64,000 nt of DNA from Gigaspora rosea. Its lineage: Eukaryota > Glomeromycota > Glomeromycetes > Diversisporales > Gigasporaceae. Location: positions 94,600-158,599 of the forward strand of contig QKWP01000825.1 of NCBI GenBank assembly GCA_003550325.1, read 5' to 3'. How positions within the stretch are numbered: the stretch's first letter is position 1; every line of letters begins with the position of its first letter. The notes beneath the pieces are model-generated. The model was not told the origin of the DNA, searched no databases, and was given only the letters and a program-made list of their open reading frames with translations. Position numbers and translations under genes: made by a program. This document shows positions 1 to 11,315 of this stretch, one piece after another.

Positions 1-441
1 ATATTGTAAAATATTTTTTTGGTTAAAAAATTTCTTTAAAATTTAATATTTTCAGCTTATAAGCAACATAAACTTTTTGTCTTATAATATAAGTTTAAAT
101 AATTCAAAAATATAATCCTTGTTTTTAAATATTATAATACCAAATTTTATTTAAATATCTTAAATGATTAAAAAACTAGATCAGAGGTATATTTATAGTA
201 ATTATACAGGCAAATTTGCCTGCAAACCTCTACAAAGTAAGGAATAGTCTTAGCTGAAATTTGCTCGCAAAGTTTCCTTGCTACAGGTAAGTTACTAGAG
301 CAACAATTTACTGCACATTTGATTCTCTTGCCAGATGAAGACTCAAACGTAGATGATAAGTCTATTCCTTCTCAGAGCTCTATAAGCTGATCGATAATAG
401 GTGCCAAATAATAGTTTAACTGATGCAGCTTTGGTTCTGAT
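1..441. other. AT-rich flank with a possible decayed coding trace
   Basis: No convincing gene. From about 291 the + strand reads as a short hydrophilic peptide-like stretch containing LPDEDSNVDD, then meets a stop near 391 and further stops. It may be an old coding exon into which the element at 450-2127 inserted. A palindromic motif (CAGGCAAATTTGCCTG) at about 209-225 resembles motifs seen near the ends of the element at 48691-49619. Confidence 0.3.
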
Positions 442-449
442 ATCCCAGG

Positions 450-2127
450 TATAGATGGCGGTGAAATTATAGTAGCAATTTCTATATTCAGCAGTAGAAA
501 TTGTTGAAATAATTGCACTAAAAATTTTTTAAGATTGTGATGCCAAATTAAATTTCAATTGTTAAAATTAATTTATATACAAAAATTAAATCAACTGTTG
601 AAATTAAATTACAGTTGAAATTAATTATGGTTGAAATTAAATCATTGGTTGAAATTTAATCATCTGTTGAAATTAAATCAACAGTTGAAATTAAAATTAA
701 CAGTTTAATGGTTCTCAAGCATTTTTCTCAAAGTGTTTATTAATTAAAGAGATTATGCACAAGTACTACAATTAATTGAAGCAATACTAATAGCAATTTT
801 GTCAAAAGTTTTTGTTGCAAAACACAGTTATTAAATTTAGTACAATATTATAGTTTCTGATCATCTTTTTTAGTTATTGTGATAAATAAAATCGATTAGC
901 TGAATAATTTATTTTTCACCAATTAAAAATTCTATATGCCAAGTCTGAAAGTTATAATTTAAATGCTCAAAGTTTTATTTTTTTTGTTATAGCTAAGATA
1001 TCTAGAGTTATAGCCCCAATTTTTTTTTTATCTCTCAATATTACTATATTGTTTGTACTTTATTTGGAATCAAAACCCAAACTCTCAAATTTTTCATTTA
1101 CTTACATTAATTAAGTTTTGGAATCAGGCTTTCTATTTTATTTGGGACCAAAAATTTAATAAGGTAACTGCACAATACTGTTAACAAGCTTAACAAAATT
1201 TCAGTATGATATTTAATTTACTACAAATCGACATATGATACTATATGCGGTTAAGGCTAATTTGGTACTATCATGATAAAACAATTGTTAAATTGTGATG
1301 ATATTCTTAATCATAACTTGCTCATCAAGATATTAGTAGATTATATTAGAAGTTTTAAAAAATGAATATTTTAACAGTTTATTAATACTAACTAATAAAT
1401 TATTTACATTCTAGCCTATTTGTGTACAGCATTATATAATATAATTAATCAAGTATAAAATTTTAATATATATTGTGTTTATTCAATATTTTATAATTAG
1501 AAAATTAAATTGTATAGAATTTTTTTTAACTTTAATCATTTAATCGTATCTAAAAGTTTAACTTATTTAGGTGTTATGATGAAACGCAGCATAAAAAGCA
1601 TTTTGTATGAGAATGGAGTTGTAAATAGCGTTAGTAAATATTATAAAAATATATATATATTTATTTTTGAATACTTAAATCAAGCAATATATTAATAGAC
1701 AAAACTAGTAATATTAGAAATAAATCAAACAAAAAATGAGACATAACTTAAACTTGAAATACTTAAAATAATCCTTTGAAAGGAATAATCATATACAAAT
1801 AGCACTACGAAAGCTATACCAAACTAGTTTAATATAAAATGCAAATCAGACCACAATGTCATGTGAAAATATAACCAATAAAGAACACTTTTTAGATAAT
1901 ATATACTACATTGTATACTGTTCCTAGTACAGCCAAATTAATTTTAATAATTAAATTATTTCAACCGTTAAATTAATTTTGACCGTTACTTTAATTTCAA
2001 CTGTTGAATTAATTTTGACTATTAAATCAATTTCAACTGTTGAAAATAATTTCGGTTTCAACAGTTGAATTTAATTTTCAACCATTGAAATTTACAAAAT
2101 TAAAATTTAATTTCACCGCCATCTATA
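450..2127. mobile_element. Non-autonomous TIR transposon with subterminal repeat arrays
   Basis: A 20-bp perfect terminal inverted repeat (TATAGATGGCGGTGAAATTA) lies at 450-469 and in reverse complement at 2108-2127. It is flanked by 8-bp candidate target duplications, atcccagg (442-449) and ggcccagg (2128-2135), 6 of 8 matching. Inside each end is an array of short repeats (GTTGAAATTAAAT type) at about 540-705 on the left and, inverted, 1945-2095 on the right. Such arrays are typical transposase-binding regions. The 1.2-kb core shows no believable ORF, so the element looks non-autonomous. An 8-bp duplication would suit hAT or KDZ-type elements, but the superfamily is uncertain. Confidence 0.75.
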
Positions 2128-2214
2128 GGCCCAGGTATGATAGACAATGTTATTATGTAGGATAGTTTAAACCTTTTATGTATAAAATTAACATCATATT
2201 TGATTGACAAATAT

Positions 2215-3450
2215 AAAAAAAAAAAACAAAAACCTTTCTTGACGTGGAAGATTACATATGACAGCATATATGACCCCACGCTATATTGAGACGTCTCAAA
2301 TAGTTGAAACTAATCCAAGTTTAGCATCAATTCTATATGGCTATCAACTGTTTCTGGATGAAAAAATAACTCTCCTTTATCATCAGAGAATGATTTTCAT
2401 ATCCTGCCATCATATATATCTGATAATTGGGGTTTGAAGATCTGATAGGCCTATCTTCTGCATGCCTCTTCAAATCCTGATTGCTAAAATAGCTTTAGAA
2501 ACTGTTGCTTGAGATTTACCATAGGATAAATTGATACTGGCTTTCTGATTATTCCATCTTGCACCCTGACTTTTTTCGAAAATATTGTATCACATGATAC
2601 TTGTTTGCTGATATTTACATGGTTTGGAAATTCCACGTGAGTACAGCAAAGTATTTTTGGTATTTGTTCTGCTTTTTTTGTTGAAATATCTTTTGGATTA
2701 TATAATTTGCAGCAAGATTCATATACAGCAAATCTTGTTGTATGATCTGATATACTAGCCATCTTTTTTGCTATATTTATTAATATAGGAAGGCTACAAT
2801 ATTTTTGTTCATCAATATGAGTTAACAAACGCCAGAGATATTTAATCAGGGTGTAAATGCTTGTATCAGAATGCTGATATTTTTGTTGGCAACAAAAAAT
2901 CTACAATACAATTTCTAATAAATCTTCGTCAATAATTCTGGCATTGGTCTCTGGAGTATCATCTAAATCAGATGCATCGAACCTTATTAAATTCTCTTTT
3001 TTACTCTCTTCTTTGCTCTCTTTTTCAGTATCAGTTTCATTAGTTTTATTGCTTTTCATGTCATTATTTTCATTTTCATTTTCATCATTAGAAGAACTTG
3101 ACAAATTTTTTTCAGAATAAAAGGATGACATTTTTGCATTATGAAAGCCCTTGGGAAGCCATATAACAAGGAACTGAAGATTTTCAAGCTGTGGTAGAGG
3201 CATCAAATTATATGTTTCACTATTCGATGTTTAACCTTCTGTTGAATCAATAACCTGATCTATTAAAAAAATATCATTCATCATATCTGAAAACCTTTTG
3301 CCGTTATCGATATCTTTTGGCTGATATCCAACTTGACGGTTTGATATGGCATGCTTTTTTTTACTGTAGAAGGTTCTTGTTCTTGTGCTTCATGGTCTGC
3401 TTTAACTCTTGGATCTCTTTCTATCATTGCATATACTACAGAAACATGCT
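2215..3450 (-). pseudogene. Tnp2/CACTA-like (Plavaka-type) transposase remnant
   Basis: Read on the minus strand, the segment encodes a decayed transposase. Upstream is an acidic, Ser/Asn/Glu-rich stretch (about 2901-3206). It is followed by DHTTRFAVYESCCKLY, a CTHVEFPNH motif, a domain with ADIYDGRI-like (here SDIYDGRI) and FSDDKGELFFHPETVDSH, and then YSVGSYMLSYVI or, in the next frame, ICNLPRQERF. This order matches the Tnp2 (Transposase_21) proteins of CACTA/Plavaka elements, which are common in Mucoromycota and Basidiomycota. Several in-frame stops (for example after QFLKLF near 2484 and within the DIYDG block) and frameshifts near 2280 and 3310 make it non-functional. No terminal inverted repeats were identified. 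Assignment rests on motif recognition. Confidence 0.7.
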
Positions 3451-3680
3451 ACTTTTTTGCATGTATGTCTTTTTGTTTGTAAAATAAAAGCAGGTTTTTT
3501 AACAATTCCTTTGTTTTTTTGTAAGTTATGATGAAATATCTATGTTAAGAAGCAAGACACAATATTAAGATAAATACAAAAAAACAATATTAAAAAGTAA
3601 AAAAAAATATTAAGAGAGAATATATTAAAAGAGAAAATAGCTTACAAAAATGTTTTAGCATATTTATATTTTAGAGAAAA

Positions 3681-4900
3681 GAACAACATTGGTAATTTAT
3701 TTTTATTATCAATTGTACAATATGTATATCGGACAAGTTCTCCAGGTTGATAGCATAGCAGTTATGCTCCGAGGATGCAAATCAAAAGTTACCAGTTCAA
3801 TTCCACCCAAAGGCGAAATACAAGAGCCAGCCGGTTAGGGAACTGTACAACGTACTTAATTGGGCAGCCGTTATTTCAAAACTTTGTGGCTGTAAAGTGA
3901 ATTGTGTTAGAATCCCGATTTGGATGTAACCGAAATCACAAGATGTAGTAGGAAGATCTTTGCCTGCGAACTTGCGGCACCTAGCTCGGCTAGGATTTGG
4001 AGGTTGATATTCCCTTGAACTACAAAAATCTGGCACTTAGGCGCCGGTGCACAACATCGCCTACAAGGACCTTCAAGGCACCTGGGGGTTGTCAGATCAT
4101 AACTATGACCTTTCCAGAGGATCTCCCGATAAAGGTTATGGCTTGGTATGGCAAGTCGAGGTAGGGGATGGGGTTCATGGCGGGAACTCGATAGTTGGGG
4201 ACTAGATATGAACCGTAGCTATGATATTGAGTCTGGCAAGATGATCGAAGAAAGAAAAAAAAATATATGTATATTGGACAAAGAATATTTTATTTTACAC
4301 TTTTACATATTTTACACATATGGTAATTTATAATTTATTTATTAATTATTGTTTATTTATTAATTAATGATTATTCTTTTTATTTTCTATTTTTCAAGAG
4401 ATTCCTTTTCTTTGTAATAGCGAAATTATATCTCTTTTATACTATTTACATCAGAAAGAGTATAAGTAGCTTAAATAATAATTTACAATTCATTGACTAA
4501 TGCTTTCTTTTCCTTCTCGCTTTCTCAAGCTATTATTTTACCATATAGTTCTCTCTTTGGGGATGCGGAATCTTCTACTAATAATCTCTAAGCCCAAAAT
4601 GATAATCCAAAAGTCTTGAGGTCGATCATTACAAAGCTCCAACTTAATGATTATCATATTACTGTACCCACTTTCGCATCTAGCTCGTAACAATAGGTTT
4701 CAAAACAAAGAGCATTAATATTAGTAATTTATTTTTAATATCAATTGTACAATACGCATATCAGACAAAGTATATATTATTTTTACACTTTTTATATAGG
4801 TTTCAAGGTAATTGATTTTTTTTAATATTAATTGTAAAATATGCGTGTCTGGAATAAGAAAAAGTTGCATGCTTTCTGTATGAGTTTTAAAACAAAAAAA
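3681..4900 (+). repeat. Degenerate ~95-bp tandem repeat interrupted by the SINE
   Basis: The motif GGTAATTTATTTTTATTATC AATTGTACAATA-GACAAAG recurs at about 3691-3736 (continuing at 4282 after the SINE), 4718-4760 and, more diverged, 4812-4852. Each copy is followed by a TATTTTACACTTTT-type stretch. Another roughly 390-bp segment (about 4326-4717) separates the first and second copies. Part of that segment (4556-4690) is less AT-rich and could be a further insertion, though no ends were found. Confidence 0.55.
3737..4264 (+). mobile_element. tRNA-derived SINE with target-site duplication
   Basis: A GC-rich 528-bp block stands out from AT-rich surroundings. Its 5' end is tRNA-like: an A-box-like TAGCATAGCAGTTATGC at about 3751 and a B-box GTTCAATTC at 3795-3803. 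It ends in an A-run at 4255-4263. The 17-bp sequence atatgtatatcggacaa (3720-3736) recurs as atatgtatattggacaa (4265-4281), 16 of 17 identical. This is the hallmark of L1-type target-primed insertion. The short ORFs on both strands are chance readings of this non-coding element. The insertion split a pre-existing degenerate repeat (see 3681-4900). Confidence 0.8.
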
Positions 4901-5624
4901 TTATAATATTGAAAGTTTATTTTAAATTTCTATTATAGAATTCACGTTTTATTTTATTATAGAATCAGAGTAACAGATATACATTTTGGAGAAAAGTAAA
5001 AAAAATCAAAGTTTAATTTGTTTGATATTTTTAAAAAATTAAAAAAATCAAAAATTAATATTGTAAAAAAATCAAAGAATAAAAGTTTAATTTGTTTTAA
5101 TGAAATCGAAGTTTAATTTGTTTTAATAAAATCAGAGTTTAGGTTAACTTGTTTTAACCAGATTATTTTTACTAGTATATTGATAAAATTAATCAATTAA
5201 TTATATTTTTACTCTGTGATTTGTAAATTTCAGTATCAGATATACATATCAGAAAAAATAAAGTCAATTACTTTTTCATTATTGGGTCAAAAAGTGATGA
5301 AATCAAAAATTTTATTTTTATTATACAAACATTAATTATATAAATAAACAAATATATATATGATATATATATATAAATTTTTAAAATACGATTTACATGT
5401 GTAATATTATATATATAAAAAAATTTTTTTAAAATATGATTTACATGCAGTTTTGTTTATTTTACTAAAAATAAAATAAAGTTATGAAAAATGATCATAT
5501 GCATCGTACAATATTAAGGGATTAGTATTGAAGTTTATTTAAAGGTCACTATTTAAAAAAAGAAAAAAAAAGTTAAGGGTAGAATATATGTAGATCATTT
5601 TTATATTACTAATTATAACTCTAC

Positions 5625-5940
5625 TACTGTAGGTTTTCGAAAATAAGCTACCTCCAAAAGAAGCTACCCCAGATTTTCAGAAAAATTTTTAAAAAAATTA
5701 TTAACAGTTTCTACATATAAAACTTTTTTTTACTATGTAAACTTCAAAAGGTCGAATAAGTAAAGTTGTTTAGCGTAACGAAATACATCTACAGTAAAAA
5801 TTTTATGGCATTTGGACAACTTTTTATTAGTACGTTTTTCAATTTTTCAAAAAATTTAACAATTCGAAAAAAGCCACTCCACAATTTTTTGTGTAACTTT
5901 TTGGCCAAAAAGGGTAGCTTATTTTTGGACAAATACGGTA
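5625..5940. mobile_element. MITE, family TACCGTA (copy 1)
   Basis: About 29-bp imperfect terminal inverted repeats at 5625-5653 (TACTGTAGGTTTTCGAAA, then ATAAGCTACC) and 5912-5940 (reverse complement TACCGTATTTGTCCAAAA, then ATAAGCTACC). The termini read TA-C(C/T)GTA, consistent with a TA target duplication as in Tc1/mariner-type MITEs. Two relatives occur at 35059-35258 and 59229-59691. There is no coding capacity. Confidence 0.65.
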
Positions 5941-6852
5941 TGTAAATCAGATTATACAACACAATCACTACGGATGAGTTACATAAAAATAAATATAACA
6001 TTATAAGTTTTGAATACTTGTTTTATCAAAATATCAAAAAAAACTGTATATTAACTAAGTTGGTATGTTAAAAATTTACTTACTAAGTTAATGAATTTTG
6101 TGGGTGATAAATAAATTTTGCGGGTGACAACGCGAAACTAGCCAATCACATTACATGATTTATGAGTGATCTACAAGTGATCAATATAGGGTATACTTTA
6201 CCCTTAAATGGTTTTATAAAACAATATAAAAAATAACACAGTGACTTGCTTTATTTTCAAAAAATATATATATATATAAATGTAAAGTTTTTTTATAAAC
6301 ACCTAATAAAAAAAACTCACTCGACAAAAATTGTAGTCAAAATGGTTTCAGAATTTTGCAAAATTTGACTGGCCAACCAATTTATTAAGTTTGTATAACC
6401 TAATGAAAAAAAAACAATTGATACAGAAAAGCAATATGGATATTGGCAATTTATAGTTGACTCTGAAAAAAATTTTTGAATTAAAACGTTATAGTATTTC
6501 ATGTAATAGTTTATTTCATCATGTGGGCTAGAGGGACCAAATTGAAAATTTTTCAAAATATATTTTTTATATAAATTAATTTAGAATAAGATTAGGATCA
6601 TTTTTTACTTAAAACACAAAAGTAGTTGTATTAATAAAATTTTGCTATATTGTTCATTAAAGTTTGCACTTTCTTATGATTTATTATAAGATTTACAACA
6701 TAAAAATTGATTTTTTGAAGATCTTTTGTTTTGTCAATTTGTTCCTTTTCGCAGCAACTATAGTTTATTTTATATAATCAGTAATCGAACATTTATTTTC
6801 CAATCTAATGACATTGAAATTTTTTCGAAAATTACATATGTATAGTAAATAC
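5941..6852. other. AT-rich intergenic DNA
   Basis: Low-complexity A/T runs with (TA)n at 6262-6278. Small ORFs on the minus strand (5789-6001, 6317-6556) show no domain or compositional sign of being genes. Confidence 0.5.
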
Positions 6853-7146
6853 AGGACCCTGGACATTTAGTATAGAGGTTATACTTGTTTTTTTAGCAAA
6901 AACCCCTAAAATTTGAGAAGCAAAAAATAGTTTTTGCCAAATATTTTGGCATCCAGTGGACCAATTTGAACAAACTTTTTTTAAAATGAAGCTCTCAGTA
7001 AGACGCATCTAACAAAAATAAGTTCATTCAATTCTGATCACTAGATCAAAAGTTATTTAAACAAATATTTTTTGTCATTTTTAGCAAATTGGGCTAAAAT
7101 TGGCCAAAATCCAGTTATGACCTATATGAGAGATGTTCGGGGTCCT
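6853..7146. mobile_element. hAT-type MITE, family AGGACCC (copy 1)
   Basis: Terminal inverted repeats start AGGACCCTGGACATTTAG on the left and, in reverse complement, AGGACCCCGAACATCTCT on the right. A perfect 8-bp target duplication GTAAATAC flanks the element (6845-6852 and 7147-7154). Length is 294 bp and it is non-coding. The 8-bp duplication suits hAT superfamily transposition. Relatives occur at 38899 and 52684. Confidence 0.85.
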
Positions 7147-7547
7147 GTAAATACAATGCCAACCAAATTTCATGACAAATTTCTTTTTTTTGAATATAAA
7201 ATTATCTGTTTTTCGAATCTTATTTTTCTTTTACAAATAAATTTGTTCCATTACTATTTGATACTTCGCTTCTTATTCAATTTTTTCTTCCGTTAACTAT
7301 CACTTTTTTTTTCTACAAATAAATTTCTTGCATTACTATTTGATACACCTTCATTCATTCAATAACTTCATGTTTCTTTCAATATTCAAAATAGCCCTTG
7401 GACTTTTTTTATATACACAGATATAGGTAATACTTATCTATTTCACTTCATATTCAATAACTTTCTTCGTGTTGTGTCTTTTTTATTTATAGTAGTTTTG
7501 AAAATTTTGGAAAATTTTGGTCTTATTTTTCTACAAATATTCATGTT

Positions 7548-8730
7548 ATGCCACCAAAAACTGTCTTTCATTTTGGTCCTTCTCTCAAATCCCATAAAGT
7601 TATGGATTTTAGAAAAAGAAAACGTTTATATTCTTTTTCTTCTCGTTCTTCTTCACCTTATGGTTCTCGTTCTTGCTCTTCTTCCTGTTCTCGTTCTTGC
7701 TCTTGTTATCATTGCTCTTGTTCTTATGCCCGTTGTTCTCACTCTCATCATCATCGCTCTTGTTCTCATATCCGTTGTTCTCGCTTACGTACTTATCATT
7801 CTCATTCTTGTTATTTATCTTCATGTCACAAGTATTATTATAATAGTAGATCAAGTTCAAGCGAAGGTAAATTATCTATTTAATATTATCAAATAACAAT
7901 AATTTTTTACTGATACAAATATTGGCTACATGATATTCAACTAGATTCTACTAGAAGTAGTCGCATAGATTTAGAAGAAAGCATGTTGTACATTTTACTT
8001 AAATTATTGCTTAACAGTTAAATGAATATTAGTTAATATAACTTTATTATAGAAAATTTAGCCTTGAAATCTCAAGTTGCTCTTCTTGAAGAAAGACTTG
8101 GATGTATTGAAGAAAGATCTAAGTCGGATGTCTCAGAATTAACTGACTGCCTTGATAGTATGGATATTGACGATATTGGTAATGATAGTGGTGAAAGTAG
8201 AGAAAGTAGAAAAGGTCATAAAAATTCGAAACAAAAAAAAGAGAAAAATCTTTCTCACCTGGTAGATCATATGACCGAAGCCAAACAAGATTTAAGCAAG
8301 GACAATTGATTCCAATGGATCTGGAATATAAATTAGCATTTAGGGTAAATTATTTTTTTTATATTATATACTTTATTATTATACTAATTTGTAGATATAA
8401 ATATCTGATTTGTATATTATATTTTTATAATAATAGAAAGAAGTACTCAGAGTTGCAAAGCAACTTGCATATAACAATCCACGCTTAGCAATTAGTGAGA
8501 AAAAAAACTGGCTCGATTAAAAAGCATTTGTGGAGATGATAATCTTACCCGCTTTTAAACAATATATTAATAAAAACCTCCAATATTTAGACAGTAAAGT
8601 TGTTCAAGTGCTCCAAAGCAATCACAAAGTCTTTTATTGACAGCAAAAAATTAAGGCGGATAGTGCCAAATTAAAGTTAAACAAAAAAACATGTTGGGAA
8701 AAATTCACGTATACAAGGAGTAAAATTTTT
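7548..8730 (+). pseudogene. SR-rich multi-copy gene, 5' part, broken
   Basis: Exon 1 (7548-7866) starts MPPKTVFHFGP and encodes an Arg/Ser- and Cys/His-rich low-complexity region. It joins by GT-AG (intron 7867-8052) to exon 2, which holds a short Leu/Glu-rich coiled-coil-like helix (ALKSQVALLEERLGCIEE) and an Asp/Ser acidic stretch. The frame is lost at the TGA at 8307, while the next frame continues LIPMDLEYKLAFR, then intron 8345-8436, then KEVLRVAKQLAYNNPRLAIS. Further stops lie near 8518 and 8637 before TCWEKFTYTRSKI (about 8690-8728). The general layout (SR/coiled-coil head, VAKQLA-NPRLAISEK, W-KF-YTRSKI) is one I associate with a repeated Glomeromycotina gene family of unknown function. 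A likely 3' part of such a gene lies at 11991-13281. Confidence 0.6.
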
Positions 8731-9507
8731 TTTGTATAAAAAAAGATGATTTCATATATATATATTGGATTTACATTGCATTTGTTTAGAAAAAAAGAAG
8801 AATGGACGGGTTACAGTATCTGATTCGCATTAAGGATCTGATTATTAAAAAATACCGCATATTAGCTGATTTTGTTTGTACCCCAAAATTATAGGGTGAT
8901 TAATAACAACAGTTAGTTGTTTGACATCTTGATTAACCAATAGAATTATAATACCTACTGTACTTCTCTTACAAACGATATTACACTTAATACTATAATA
9001 CACTTAGATAGAATTTTATATTTATAATTCATTAAGACCTTAGTAATACAGGATTATTTGCAGTATACAACAACGTCTTAAAAGTATATAAGAATAGGTT
9101 CACTATTGTTTTCATATTTATACTCAACAATAGTTTTAATAACTCCAAGAAAGTTTATAATAGGTTTAAGTGACTTATGGTTAGACATTAATTTAAGTTG
9201 GTTTGCTTAAATCAATCAATCGTCTATTGGGCTTTCTTGAATCGATCATCGTCCAGGTAATATATTTACATACTTTAAAGTACTTTTCAAGAACATAACA
9301 TTTTGCTATATTTACCCAGCTAAAAACAAACATTGTTCTAGATATAAAAATTTAGTTAGGAACTGACTATGATTACTTATTTAATAACTACTTTAAATTA
9401 TTGATTAGGGAAAAGGATTTAACAATAGGTATTATATCATAACTAAGTTTTATAATATATTGATATTAAATTATTTACTAAATAATTTTATAAATAATTA
9501 ATAGGCA
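8731..9507. other. Intergenic, nothing recognised
   Basis: AT-rich with a (TA)n tract near 8755-8764. No ORF, repeat with defined ends or RNA gene was recognised. Confidence 0.5.
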
Positions 9508-10142
9508 CAAACAAGTGGATACATAATTCAGAAATTAATGACAACTTGAACAAAATATTAATAGAAAATAAATATCAGATATCTTGGATATCTTATGATG
9601 AATTTAAAGGCATTGAAGGGACAGGTAAAGGGGATTTGCAACTGTATATTGTGCTGAATGGTTTTATAAAAGTCAAAATGTAGATAGAATTGTTGCACTT
9701 AAATTATTTCATAAATCAAATAATTATCACAATGATTTTATAAGAGAGGTAATCTTTATGAAATATTATTATTAATTATATTATTTGTTATTTCTTTTAT
9801 ACTAATAATATGCATATATAATTCATTTTAATAATAAGTTAAAAGCATATTGTGATATTGGCCTTAAAAATCCAACATTTTTAAAATGGTTTGGTATATC
9901 AGGAGATGAAGCTTCTAAAGATTATATTCTTGTCATGGAATATGCATCGTTTGGTTGTTTGTGCAAAAATTTGCATGATATAGCAAAAATAGAATGGAAA
10001 GATAAATTAAATCTATTACAATATATTACGTTAGATTTTCAAATAATCTATTCTCATGATCTTGTTCTTCGAGATTTACATAGTGGAAATATACTACAAA
10101 ATGACTTTAAGAATGCATACATTGCAGATTTAGGACTTTAAA
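9508..10142 (+). pseudogene. Truncated TKL-type kinase fragment
   Basis: An exon beginning at 9508 (after ..AATAG) reads SWISYDEFKGI and then the glycine-loop region. One frameshift near 9630 is needed to read GFATVYCAEW, followed by the catalytic-lysine motif VALKLF. A GT-AG intron (9749-9838) leads to LKAYCDIGLKNPTFLKW and VMEYASFGCL. The catalytic loop is LRDLHSGNILQ (first H replaced by L, D kept) and the metal-binding motif is DLG in IADLGL. A stop follows at once (about 10140), so the activation segment and C-lobe are missing. The intron position and sequence parallel the kinase at 50138-50921. The pair belongs to the expanded Glomeromycotina kinase families; this copy cannot be an active kinase. 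Confidence 0.75.
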
Positions 10143-10302
10143 AAAAGTTTGTAAAATGTATGTATTGTATGTATATAACTAATTATTTTTATTTATACTT
10201 TATCGATTACTAATTTAAAGGGTTTTAAAAGTAAGATGTATTATATACAATAGAGTATATGTTGCATACTAAATATTTCTAAAGGTTTGCACTTAACCAT
10301 AG

Positions 10303-10497
10303 GACTTCACTCAACTCAAAATGTTAACTAACGTGCCAGTTATAAATAATTTCTGATTACAAAGACAAAGACAAATGACATAAATACAAAATCTATCACT
10401 ATCTAACTTGTGAATATTATTTGTATAATTTTTATTATGCTTATTTGAAATCAATTTCAAGTGCTTAATATTATGCTTTTTGAGTTGAGTCATATAG
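10303..10497. mobile_element. Possible small MITE with ACTCAACTCAAAA ends
   Basis: GACTTCACTCAACTCAAAA at the left is mirrored by TTTTTGAGTTGAGTCATA on the right, giving short inverted ends about 195 bp apart. No target duplication was recognised. Confidence 0.4.
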
Positions 10498-11315
10498 AGT
10501 TATCCATTTAATATAATTAGGGTTGTTGAATTTCATATAAGTATAAAACTTTATTTAGCCAAGTTATTTAAAATTTTTTAGTTAGGTAAAGACTATATTG
10601 GTTGAACGATTTTTAAAGTTTTTATATCCGTGCAAAGATTATATTCAGTTAGATTATTTCAAAATTTTCATAGCTGGCAAAAACTATATTTGATAATTTT
10701 TAAAATTACTAACTGGGAGATTTTAAAATTTTTTAATTGTTGGATGAAAAATAAATAGGATTGAGAAACATTTTTAAAGTTCTTATAATTTTGAATTCTA
10801 ATTCGAAACTATTTGTTTTCCTTGTAAAGTTGTTTAAAAGTTCAAAAAAATAAATATATTTATATAAAATAGTTCATCGAATTTATTCTACATATTTTTT
10901 TTATTGAAACTGATCTTAAAGTTGTTGCGAAGATTTTTTTCCATAGTTGCAGCAAATATATACATTGGAATTGTTGCTTGATATTTAAAAAGAAAAAAAA
11001 GTTGGAATAATTAAGATAAAGTTTCGAACAAGTGAAAATAATAGTGACAAAAAATTTTAATTATTAGTAAATAGTAATATACAAGTTGTTAAATAAAATC
11101 TATATAATAACTACAATTGATACAAACCTTGTTTGCTATATAAATCGGATTAGAAATAGCTATAGTACTTCAAAATGCTATTATATCAAGTTGGACAGAG
11201 CATCTAGTTATATATGTTTTTCAGAAGCACTAAGTCCAATAACCTTTGATTTTTAGTCCAGCCCAATATCTAAATTGTTGTAAGAACTAAATGGTTCTCA
11301 GATAGTATATTAATA
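10498..11315. other. Intergenic AT-rich DNA
   Basis: Contains loosely repeated TTTTAAAGTTTTTATA and AAAGACTATATTGGTT-type stretches (about 10560-10700) suggesting an old, eroded repeat. No gene was recognised. Confidence 0.45.

Noticed and set aside
3737..3810. Genuine tRNA gene
   Set aside because: A and B boxes are present but the segment does not fold into a full cloverleaf by eye and continues into the SINE body; the same applies to 38700-38777.
3797..4333. Two ORFs (79 aa minus, 61 aa plus)
   Set aside because: Both are readings of the SINE body bounded by target duplications.
7609..7860. Asn/Glu/Lys-rich minus-strand ORF
   Set aside because: Antisense of the SR-rich exon, which has splice sites and continuation on the + strand.
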